From positions 1 to 14,787 of the forward strand of contig CAYFSS010000034.1 of assembly GCA_964345975.1 (NCBI GenBank): a stretch of 14,787 bases of DNA. The letters run 5' to 3'. This stretch comes from CAYFSS01 sp964345975 (GTDB taxonomy: Bacteria; Bacillota; Clostridia; Saccharofermentanales; Fastidiosipilaceae). The notes beneath the pieces are model-generated. The model was not told where the DNA came from, did not search any database, and saw nothing but the letters and a program-made list of their open reading frames with translations. How positions within the stretch are numbered: position 1 is the stretch's first letter; each line of letters starts with the position of its first letter. Below, piece by piece: positions 1 through 6,703 of this stretch. The position numbers and the translations under genes are program-made.

Positions 1-302
1 AACGTTGATACATGAACATGCTTGGGATCTGTTTCACTTTAACTTGCACTCCACAAAAAATTTCTTGCGATTCATTCTTTACTCCTCATTGTTTTTGCTT
101 GCTCATTTTGCTAATCAATTACTTGTTCATCATGATACACGAAGCATCATCAATTACGAACTTTATCTTTCTTTAACTATTTTCATGTGTGCCCAGGGTA
201 GGAATATTGAAAAAATGTCAAAATTTCGTGACCCTCCTTAGCTTTTCATGAAAAGGCGGAATGCTATGCCGGCTTCATTCTCTGCTTAAGTAAACGCAAT
301 CA
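1..302. other. AT-rich stretch without a supported gene
   Basis: The first 240 bases are visibly richer in A and T than the rest of the window. A 78-codon plus-strand reading frame (5-241) has no ribosome site, no recognisable domain and an unconvincing composition, so I do not call it. On the minus strand two Shine-Dalgarno-like motifs (GAGGAG at 82-87, AAGGAGGG near 232-239) precede only 12-13 codon frames. A 14-base palindrome, CTTTTCATGAAAAG, lies at 242-255. This is most likely an intergenic or decayed region downstream of the three-gene exported-protein cluster. Confidence 0.5.
259..280 (-). terminator. Possible weak terminator after the exported-protein cluster
   Basis: Read on the minus strand, about 20 bases after the stop of the last cluster gene, GAATG and CATTC can form a 5-bp stem around a 12-base loop. 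It is followed by CGCC and a short TTTT run. The stem is short and the loop large, so this is a weak candidate. It is called mainly because of its position at the end of the cluster. Confidence 0.25.
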
Positions 303-1529
303 TCATTGCTCGATCCTATAGGTCAGCATGAATGAATATTGCTGTCCGAAGGCACTGACTCTCGCCGACCAAGCGTCCCCGAAGAGTTCCCCCGCTCCGG
401 TTTCAGCTGTCGCCTTGTCCCAAAGATCTGCCAAGCCCTCAGTCTCTACCGGCAAGGTATCCTCCAAGTGCTGCAGCACGGCAGTAGCATCTTCCTTGGA
501 AATATTCGGGTTGAAATCGATGACATGTCGGATTTCGATGGTCTCCGTTTCAGACGTGTTAGACCATTGAACGGTATGCCTGACAACGTCAGGGGTCAAA
601 GGGAGTTCTTCCGTGATCGAAGCTCTGATGAGAACGGTGGAGTTCTTTGTTTCCAAGCGCAATCTCGACGCATAGAGAAAATCAGCCAATTTAGGAAGAG
701 CCTCGAAGATTGTTGGCTCCTTATAGTCTAGAGGAAATAGTTCTGTCTCCAACGTATGGAAGTCAAAGGCCCCGTCTTCGGCATGGAGCGTCCCCATGTT
801 ATAGGTATATTTCAATGCACTTGAAGTGCCTTCGATCGGGTGGAGCCTCGTTTGCTCCTCCATTCCTGACACAAACCAGGTATCGAGTTCAACAGGCTCT
901 ATCTCTAGAGGTTTCGTCAATACGTTTTCAAACGTCCAAAGTTCCGTTGGGTCATCTGCGATGGATGCTGTGTGTTTTGCAATGATCTTTCGTTCAGCCA
1001 GTGGGATTTCTGCATTCCCCGGGTGCTCTACAAAGTCGCTCAGTGTAACTTCTTCGCTTCGCCAAGTCTCTTTCGCGTCGATATGCCACACAAGAGCAAT
1101 GCTCTCTCTTTGATTGGCGAGATCTTGTGCGATGACGAAACCTTGCTTGTCTAGCGTGCTTTCGAATGTACGGTAGAGATCTTGGAAGACGGTTTCTTTC
1201 TCATCTTCTGTTTCTGTGGTGTCTGTGGCATCTGTGGTTCTTGTCGTTCCATTTGGTTCTTGTGTTTCGTTTGATGCTTCTGTCTCAGCAGATTCTTGTG
1301 TCCCGGAAGTCTCTTGCGCCTCAGACGTTTCCAACGATTCCGTCGATGCATTTGCTTCTGTCTCTGTAATCGTTTGTGTTTCTGTCGTCACTTCGGGCTC
1401 AGGTGGTTCCTGCGACTCGGTATCTATGATGACAGCCGGTAAATTTGCAATTTCGCCTTGCAAAACGGTCAGAGGCAATAAGAGGCTTACCAATAAGGTG
1501 ATGATCAATGCACGGTGTAGTTTCTTCAT
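303..1529 (-). CDS. Exported protein of unknown family, paralog 1, with Thr/Glu/Ser-rich linker
   Basis: I do not recognise the family. The 408-residue product starts at an ATG 8 bases after GGAGG; an in-frame TTG five codons upstream lies within that ribosome site and is rejected. Residues 1-24 form a signal peptide or N-terminal anchor (MKKLHRALII then a hydrophobic stretch) with no lipobox cysteine and no clear signal-peptidase site. Residues 37-113 are a low-complexity Thr/Glu/Ser stalk, absent from the two neighbouring paralogs. The folded part begins with FQDLYRTFESTLDKQGF. It shares with its neighbours a LADFLYASR-like helix, an ISKEDATAVLQHLEDTLP-like segment and a C-terminal AWSARVSAFGQQYSFML strand pair. 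It is the last gene of a three-gene set, 38 bases after paralog 2. An extracytoplasmic, possibly surface-tethered role is inferred; no catalytic motif is visible. Confidence 0.85.
   Translation of the reverse strand: MKKLHRALIITLLVSLLLPLTVLQGEIANLPAVIIDTESQEPPEPEVTTETQTITETEANASTESLETSEAQETSGTQESAETEASNETQEPNGTTRTTDATDTTETEDEKETVFQDLYRTFESTLDKQGFVIAQDLANQRESIALVWHIDAKETWRSEEVTLSDFVEHPGNAEIPLAERKIIAKHTASIADDPTELWTFENVLTKPLEIEPVELDTWFVSGMEEQTRLHPIEGTSSALKYTYNMGTLHAEDGAFDFHTLETELFPLDYKEPTIFEALPKLADFLYASRLRLETKNSTVLIRASITEELPLTPDVVRHTVQWSNTSETETIEIRHVIDFNPNISKEDATAVLQHLEDTLPVETEGLADLWDKATAETGAGELFGDAWSARVSAFGQQYSFMLTYRIEQ
1191..1421 (-). repeat. Low-complexity Thr/Glu/Ser linker coding region
   Basis: This is the coding segment for residues 37-113 of paralog 1. 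It is made of degenerate short units such as TETE, TEAN, TESAET and TTDATDTTE. On the plus strand it appears as many tctgt/ttctg-type short direct repeats. Such segments usually act as flexible stalks on exported Gram-positive proteins and can vary in length between strains. Confidence 0.7.
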
Positions 1530-1567
1530 AGATCGTTCCTCCAAGGATCAAAAGCCCTCATAATGGT

Positions 1568-2650
1568 CTATCGATACACATCCAAAGCATCCAAGGGATA
1601 CATGACCCACATCATCTTAGCATTGTCCAAAGCGGATAGACCGGCTGTCCAACCGGCTTCAGTAAGCGATATGTGTCTTTGCTCCTCAGCTGATTTTTCC
1701 CAATTTTCTTGGAGACCTGTGATTTCCTCCGGGATATGTTCTTCAAGGTAAGCGACGACAGCCAGGGTATTTTCCTTTGAAATATCATCCTCAAAGGTAA
1801 GGTAGTGACGAACAAAGGTAGTATCTGTATATGAGCTGGGGATGAGTTCAACGCTGTGGAAAGTGACACCTATAGAGTCGAGATCCTTTTCCGAAATTAG
1901 CGCCCTTACAAAGAGTTGTTCAGAACCTTCGGCATCTCCGGGTCTTCGCTCGAAGAGATAGTCGGCAAGGATCGGCATGGCTTCTGTAAGGGATTCGCCC
2001 TGATAGCCGATGGGCTTGAGTTCAGCCGACAGCGTATGCCGATCCCCGACATCTTGGGAAATACTGTCATGAGACTCAAGAGTGTAGTAATACTCCAAAG
2101 TACTACGGGTTCCTCGGATCTCGATCAAGGTTGCCCAGTTTTCAATCTCTTCGGGGGCACTGGCGAACAATTCCGCTTCCGGAATACCGAAAGCCTCAGC
2201 TAATGAACGGTCCAGATTGCGAAATTTTTCACTCTCTTCTGCGGTCCTCACCGTATATATTGCCTTCATCTCACGTTCTTCCAAAGGTTTATCGCCTTCC
2301 GGTATATCTGTAAGGAGAAGTTCCTCGGAGAACCAAGCTTCGCCCGTCTCGTCCGAGCTAATACTCCAGGAAAGCATCAAATTACTATGAGACGGAGCTA
2401 CTTCCGCAGCTAAGGTATATCCCTCGTCCGCTATAAGCTCCTCAAGTCGAGCGAATAGATCCTGAAAGCGTGTGCCTTCCGGTTTGCCCTCAATCCTTGT
2501 CGGGGGAAGTACGGCCTCCTCTTCAGCGGCTTCAGGGGTATCTACGCGCACGACATCTTCAGCAAATGCCTGCGAACTCAAGAGGGAAAACCATAGGAGT
2601 CCCAAGATTAGGGCCTTATGTAACCGTGCAAGGTTGGTTCGGTGCCTCAT
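1568..2650 (-). CDS. Exported protein of unknown family, paralog 2
   Basis: This is a 360-residue secreted protein of a family I cannot name. The N-terminus is a classical signal peptide: a basic start (MRHRTNLARLHK), a hydrophobic core, and an AFA|ED cleavage site after residue 30. The mature part aligns by eye with paralogs 1 and 3: FQDLFARLEELIADEGY near residue 61, a LADYLFERR helix in the middle, ISKENTLAVVAYLEEHIP, and a C-terminal GWTAGLSALDNAKMMWVM. There is no lipobox, no sortase signal and no metal or active-site motif that I can see. The ribosome site is a modest GGAAAGGA upstream of the ATG. It lies 59 bases after paralog 3 and 38 bases before paralog 1 on the same strand, so the three are probably co-transcribed. 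Confidence 0.85.
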   Translation of the reverse strand: MRHRTNLARLHKALILGLLWFSLLSSQAFAEDVVRVDTPEAAEEEAVLPPTRIEGKPEGTRFQDLFARLEELIADEGYTLAAEVAPSHSNLMLSWSISSDETGEAWFSEELLLTDIPEGDKPLEEREMKAIYTVRTAEESEKFRNLDRSLAEAFGIPEAELFASAPEEIENWATLIEIRGTRSTLEYYYTLESHDSISQDVGDRHTLSAELKPIGYQGESLTEAMPILADYLFERRPGDAEGSEQLFVRALISEKDLDSIGVTFHSVELIPSSYTDTTFVRHYLTFEDDISKENTLAVVAYLEEHIPEEITGLQENWEKSAEEQRHISLTEAGWTAGLSALDNAKMMWVMYPLDALDVYR

Positions 2651-2709
2651 AACTTAGTCCTTTCCGAATTCGTGAGAAGCGCAGGATCATGAAGAATGCC
2701 TCTCAACGT

Positions 2710-3747
2710 TCAGTGTTCTTCATTCTCAATCTCATAGAGCAGCATGAAGACCGTTTGTTCCTCTTGGCGATTGAGCCTTGCAGTCCAATTATTACCTTTG
2801 AGCTCAGCTGTATCTTTACCTTCGGGCACTTCCATGACCATGCCGGTGATTGCGTCGACTTCGTTGGGGAATTGATCTGCTAAATAGACCAAAGCCGCTT
2901 GAAGATCGTCATCTGAAGTTTCTGCATCAAAATGGAGAGTATGCGTGAGCGTTGAGCTGTCTCCCATGGAGTACGATGAGCGATACGAAATAATATGACG
3001 GCTTGTCGCACTCTCGGGGGACGCTTTGAGCATTGCTTCGGCGAGAATTTCATAAGGTGCTTCGATGCTTTCTTGGCGAGAATAAAGGTAATCTGCCAAG
3101 CCCACAATAGCTTCGATCCCCTTAGTATCTGTCTTGGTATCGTTATAGATCAATGGATATATTTGCGCGACGAGATAAACATAGGGAGGACTTTCCGACA
3201 GGCTCTCAGACTTCATGAAGAGGTAACGAAGAGCGGAGTCTGTTTCATCTAAGAGGTAAGTGCCATGAAAAGCATCCACGAAATCAGGTTCAGGCAATTC
3301 CGGATCTGAAAATTTGAAAGGCAATGCATCGCCGATATCAGTAACTAAAACTTCGAGCACATCCTTGTCATCCGTCCGGTTCGCTGTGTAATTAATCATG
3401 AGCGGTCGATCGCCGAAGGACAAAGTATTGTCATAAGGCGAGTCCGAGATAAATATCGTCTGAACATCCCGGGCTTCGTTATCCATGAAACCCATCCAAC
3501 CGAGCCTTATCGAATGAGATTGTCCGGAAGCATCTTCCTTCAGCTCATAGCCTTGTTCATCGATAATCTCAAGCAGTTTATCTAAGTGATCTCCTAGATA
3601 GGTTTCATCCGTTTCGCCTTCGATCTTGTAAATCGACAAGTCCTCGGGCTCTGCACCTTCTTCCGCCATCAAAATGGCGGGGTGGAAGAGTCCGAGGACT
3701 AAGCTTAATAATAGGGACAACGTTAATGGGTGTGAGAGTTTTCGCAT
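2710..3747 (-). CDS. Exported protein of unknown family, paralog 3 (first gene of the cluster)
   Basis: This 345-residue exported protein of unknown function has a signal peptide with an MRKLSHPLTL start, a hydrophobic core and a probable LMA|EEG cleavage after residue 28. The conserved family skeleton is present: LGDHLDKLLEIIDEQGYEL near the start, LADYLYSRQ, a TSDDDLQAALVYLADQFP segment, and NWTARLNRQEEQTVFML at the C-terminus. The mature chain is strongly acidic, like its paralogs. AAAGG about 8 bases before the ATG serves as ribosome site. It is separated by about 96 bases from the flavoprotein gene upstream. That gap contains a possible weak promoter and a small inverted repeat, so it may be its own transcription unit or may be read through from the reductase operon. 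Confidence 0.85.
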   Translation of the reverse strand: MRKLSHPLTLSLLLSLVLGLFHPAILMAEEGAEPEDLSIYKIEGETDETYLGDHLDKLLEIIDEQGYELKEDASGQSHSIRLGWMGFMDNEARDVQTIFISDSPYDNTLSFGDRPLMINYTANRTDDKDVLEVLVTDIGDALPFKFSDPELPEPDFVDAFHGTYLLDETDSALRYLFMKSESLSESPPYVYLVAQIYPLIYNDTKTDTKGIEAIVGLADYLYSRQESIEAPYEILAEAMLKASPESATSRHIISYRSSYSMGDSSTLTHTLHFDAETSDDDLQAALVYLADQFPNEVDAITGMVMEVPEGKDTAELKGNNWTARLNRQEEQTVFMLLYEIENEEH

Positions 3748-3767
3748 GGTCTGAACCTTTCGTTGAC

Positions 3768-3783
3768 ATTAGCTCACGCTAAT
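3768..3783. promoter_or_regulatory. Small inverted repeat in the leader of paralog 3
   Basis: ATTAGC and GCTAAT flank a four-base loop (TCAC on plus, GTGA on minus). The repeat ends about 20 bases before the start codon of paralog 3. It could be an operator or a short RNA hairpin; with a 6-bp stem and no following T-run it is not a convincing terminator. Its function is inferred from position only. Confidence 0.3.
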
Positions 3784-3790
3784 TCAGACG

Positions 3791-3818
3791 ATCTTATGGT
3801 CTTGATTCTACTGAAAAA
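3791..3818 (-). promoter_or_regulatory. Possible weak promoter for the exported-protein cluster
   Basis: On the minus strand a TAAGAT -10-like hexamer (3791-3796) stands 16 bases downstream of TTTTTC (3813-3818). Both match sigma-A consensus only partly. The call rests on its location between the stop of the flavoprotein gene and the first cluster gene. Confidence 0.25.
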
Positions 3819-3843
3819 CTCTGTTTAGGATATAGCCGTATCG

Positions 3844-5907
3844 TTAATTATCGATGATGGCTTCCTCTTTCCGCAATTTGATGTGCTCAGCTGTTCTCAT
3901 GCGATCTTGGCGCCAGACGGTCTCGAAGTTCTCAGAGGGAGACGGTATGGGTCGAACGGGACGACGTGTGATCTCACCCTCGAAGCTCACTAATTGGATC
4001 TCGTGGGGATCGACGGTCAAGGGTTTATGGGTCCCTTGGTAGAGCGCACTGCCCCTGGACGTTCCACCTGACTCTGTATAGTCACAAAAAGACTTCAGGT
4101 ATACCTTCATCGTCTTCAAGAGGTCAAGGAAACGGAAATAGGAAGGCAACTGAGCGGCTACGTCGACTCCGTAGTTATGATCGAGAGCGGCTTTTGTGTC
4201 TTGTAAGAGTGCTTGCATGCCTTCGAGATCTCGAATTGCACCTGCATGCTCCGACATGCGACGTGTGAGGTCTCGCTGTTTCATCAAGAAGGACTCGCCG
4301 CCGCTAAGCGCGCGTGTGGTGTCGTCGACCAGGTCTTGGATCGCATCGTCGTCAAGGGTGTTTGGCGTGAGCTCTCGCCCTGCAATTCCTTGGGCCGCCT
4401 TGATTCCTCCAACCTGCCCGGCGTTGAGCGCAGAACCGCCCGGTCGATAGATCCCATGGGTTCCGGCGACTTCGCCTACGGCATAAAGACCGTCGACTGC
4501 CGTCATCCAGTTCTCGTCGACATCGAGACCGCCATTATTGTGTTGAGCACATAGAGCAATTTCGAGGCGATCTTGGTTGAGATCTACGTTGTGGTCTTTG
4601 TAGAAGTCGATCGCAGGTTCATTCATGTGACGGAGCCGCTCGATAGGTGTCCCGAAGCATGCGTCGCTGGCTTCGAGGTATTCTCGAGCTTCGTCCGATA
4701 AGCGAGAGAAGTCGAGCTCATCCAGCCCCTTAGGGTTTTGCCGGAAATCGAGGTAGACTTTGCGACCTTTTTTGTTCTCTTCATGGACCAGAAGATCGAT
4801 CTGAGAAGAACCAGCAGAAGATCGTGTGACGTCGAACGGCCACTGATAGCCCTTGAGGAAGACCAGATCCAATGCCTGATAGAGGTCAAAGTGATCGAAG
4901 AGAAATTCACGTTCATCGCCGTCTTCATCGATGGATATAAAGCGGGGAAGAACCTGCATATAGGTTCCTGAAACGTTCCACCGCGGTTTTACGGAGGCGA
5001 GGCCAAACTGCCATTCGGTGAGATTCTTGCCGAGAGCTCCGGCTTCGAAGGCTATGCCCGAGGCGCCGTGCTGTGATCCGGGGAAGACCGAGTCGCGATA
5101 GAGGGAGGCCGGTCCACCGGTTGCCCAAACACAAGCGGCTGCTTCGATGATGACGAAGCGCTTCGCCGGATCTTCCAAGTTCTCGAGGTCGAGACATACC
5201 AAACCCTTGAATTTAGCGGGTGTGCTCACTTCTACGGCGTCCGTGTGGCGTTCACTAGCGTCCGTGTGCCGTTCACTGGCGTCCGTNNNNNNNNNNNNNN
5301 NNNNNNNNNNNNNNNNNNNNNNNNNNNNNNNNNNNNNNNNNNNNNNNNNNNNNNNNNNNNNNNNNNNNNNNNNNNNNNNNNNNNNNGCGTCCGTGTGCCG
5401 TTCACTGGCGTCCGTCAGGATCTTCACCACGAGCAAACGGTCGTGGAAAGGGATCTCTTTACGGAAGCAAGCTTTCTCCAGACCGATCGTCATTTCGCGC
5501 GAAGTATAAGGACCGACACTGGTGGCTCTCTCACGTGGATCGTGGTCAGTCTTATAACCGATGTATTCGCCATAGTCCGTGTGCGGGAAAGGGACTCCGT
5601 AGTTCACCAAACGATAGAAAGCTCTGGCGGAAAGTGCAGCTTCACTCAAGGCATGGTCTCCATCGACGAGCTGACCGGAGAATAAAGTTTCCGCCATGGA
5701 GCGAACGCTATCAGGCTCTGCACCGCTTAACGTTAATTTGTAGTAGGTCTGCTTATCCGATCCGGTATTGCGGGATGTGCCACTCTCACGTCCTTCGGAG
5801 ACAATGGCGACATCTCTTACTCCTGCATCGTAGACGCTGTCTGCAGCTGAATAAGCGGCAGCGCCGGAACCGACGACAATGACCGCACAACGAATTCTTC
5901 GATACAT
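3844..5907 (-). CDS. Fumarate-reductase-like FAD flavoprotein, interrupted by a 7-residue repeat and an assembly gap
   Basis: This is a cytoplasmic flavoprotein of the FAD_binding_2 (fumarate reductase/succinate dehydrogenase flavoprotein) type. Residue numbers here count the gap as 34 unknown codons (687 total). The FAD dinucleotide-binding signature is GSGAAAYSAA at 13-22, with acidic E38 ending the second strand. Further family marks are WATGG at 261-265, HNNGG at 456-460, GLYAVGEVAGTHG at 473-485 and RPGGSALN at 488-495. Between residues 165 and 223 the chain is made of TDASERH repeats broken by 100 N bases, just before GLVCLDL, where relatives normally have a short beta hairpin. GGAGG lies 5 bases from the ATG. 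It is the last gene of the reductase operon, 9 bases after the SDR stop. A reductase or dehydrogenase of a small organic substrate is likely; the substrate is unknown. The true length is unknown because of the gap. Confidence 0.85.
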   Translation of the reverse strand: MYRRIRCAVIVVGSGAAAYSAADSVYDAGVRDVAIVSEGRESGTSRNTGSDKQTYYKLTLSGAEPDSVRSMAETLFSGQLVDGDHALSEAALSARAFYRLVNYGVPFPHTDYGEYIGYKTDHDPRERATSVGPYTSREMTIGLEKACFRKEIPFHDRLLVVKILTDASERHTDXXXXXXXXXXXXXXXXXXXXXXXXXXXXXXXXXXTDASERHTDASERHTDAVEVSTPAKFKGLVCLDLENLEDPAKRFVIIEAAACVWATGGPASLYRDSVFPGSQHGASGIAFEAGALGKNLTEWQFGLASVKPRWNVSGTYMQVLPRFISIDEDGDEREFLFDHFDLYQALDLVFLKGYQWPFDVTRSSAGSSQIDLLVHEENKKGRKVYLDFRQNPKGLDELDFSRLSDEAREYLEASDACFGTPIERLRHMNEPAIDFYKDHNVDLNQDRLEIALCAQHNNGGLDVDENWMTAVDGLYAVGEVAGTHGIYRPGGSALNAGQVGGIKAAQGIAGRELTPNTLDDDAIQDLVDDTTRALSGGESFLMKQRDLTRRMSEHAGAIRDLEGMQALLQDTKAALDHNYGVDVAAQLPSYFRFLDLLKTMKVYLKSFCDYTESGGTSRGSALYQGTHKPLTVDPHEIQLVSFEGEITRRPVRPIPSPSENFETVWRQDRMRTAEHIKLRKEEAIIDN
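5237..5415 (-). repeat. 21-bp in-frame tandem repeat (7-residue unit TDASERH) spanning an assembly gap
   Basis: On the plus strand, 21-base units beginning GCGTCCGTGTG occur at 5237-5257 (variant with two substitutions), 5258-5278 and 5387-5407. Partial GCGTCCGT copies are at 5279-5286 and 5408-5415. Each unit encodes TDASERH on the minus strand. The sequence flanking the gap on the left (5258-5286) is identical over 29 bases to that on the right (5387-5415), which is why assembly broke here. Both flanks are in the same reading frame across the placeholder (108 bases between equivalent points, divisible by 3 but not by 21), so the real copy number is unknown. Confidence 0.95.
5287..5386. other. 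Assembly gap of exactly 100 N
   Basis: One hundred N bases sit inside the TDASERH repeat of the flavoprotein gene. Exactly 100 is a common scaffolder placeholder, so the length carries no information about the real distance. Confidence 0.98.
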
Positions 5908-5916
5908 ATGAACCTC

Positions 5917-6687
5917 CTATAGATGAGGGATATGGTAGCCACCATCGACATCGATATGATTCCCGGTCGAGTAGAGGAAGTCGTCAGAGGCAAGAGCTGC
6001 TACAGCATTTGCAACATCCTCCGGCGTACCCCACCGTGCAATGGGGAATTTACCTTCGGCGAAGAGTGTATCGTACTTGCTTGTAACACCTGAGGTCATA
6101 TCTGTCCGGATCACGCCCGGGCGCACTTCATGGACGAGGATTCCTTCCTTGGCCAAGCGATCGGCGTAGACGGTCGTGAGCATGGAAACAGCAGCCTTTG
6201 ATACGCAGTATTCTGCCCGTTCCGGAGATGAAACGACAGAGGACATTGACGAGACATTGACGATCGTGCCTCGTTTCTTGCCGATCACATCTTGCTCCAG
6301 CATTTGGTTTGCCACGAGTTGGGTGAGGAACATATTCCCCTTGGAGTTGATGCCCAAGACGTGATCCCAGCTCTCTTCCGTCATCTTGAGGATGTCGTTT
6401 CGTTCACGAGGTGCTACTCCGGCGTTATTCACGAGGACATCGATGCGTCCGAAGTGTGAAACACAGGTCTCAACGATGTTCTTGCGTGAGTCCGAGTCGC
6501 CTACATTTCCCTCAATAAAGAGCGTTGCATCAGAAGCGAGCGTGCCGACGGTATCGGGATAATTCTCCGCCGGTCTTGTCCCTACGAGTGCGACGTTATA
6601 GCCGTCTCGCAAGAATCGCTCAACAATCGCAAAGCCGATCCCACGGCTTCCACCGGTGATAAGAGCAACCTTCTTTGTTTCAGCCAT
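5917..6687 (-). CDS. Short-chain dehydrogenase/reductase (FabG-like SDR)
   Basis: This is a 256-residue classical SDR, a cytoplasmic NAD(P)H-dependent ketone/alcohol oxidoreductase. The cofactor motif TGGSRGIG is at residues 11-18, NNAG at 87-90, and the catalytic set is S147, Y160 and K164 (YCVSK). The C-terminus VDGGYHIPHL is typical of FabG relatives. The frame stays open upstream to 6909, but that part overlaps the preceding gene and lacks SDR character. The ATG at 6687 follows AGGAG by a normal distance and starts just before the first beta strand, so it is chosen. It follows the OYE stop by 16 bases and precedes the flavoprotein by 9. Housekeeping fatty-acid FabG is unlikely because no fab genes are nearby; a carbonyl-reducing step in the same pathway as the two flanking flavoenzymes is inferred. 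Confidence 0.9.
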   Translation of the reverse strand: MAETKKVALITGGSRGIGFAIVERFLRDGYNVALVGTRPAENYPDTVGTLASDATLFIEGNVGDSDSRKNIVETCVSHFGRIDVLVNNAGVAPRERNDILKMTEESWDHVLGINSKGNMFLTQLVANQMLEQDVIGKKRGTIVNVSSMSSVVSSPERAEYCVSKAAVSMLTTVYADRLAKEGILVHEVRPGVIRTDMTSGVTSKYDTLFAEGKFPIARWGTPEDVANAVAALASDDFLYSTGNHIDVDGGYHIPHL

Positions 6688-6703
6688 TTCTGATTCTCCT
6701 TGT

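Noticed and set aside
5..241. 78-codon plus-strand open frame at the left edge
   Set aside because: It has no ribosome site, no domain and odd composition in an AT-rich stretch; it is better explained as a chance open frame.
1216..1563. Val/Ser-rich plus-strand open frame opposite paralog 1
   Set aside because: It is the antisense shadow of the Thr/Glu-rich linker; low-complexity coding DNA often opens the opposite strand. It has no ribosome site or family resemblance.
5237..5415. Repeat array considered as a CRISPR or minisatellite outside genes
   Set aside because: Units abut without spacers, are 21 bases long and keep one open frame on the minus strand within the flavoprotein; no cas genes are near.
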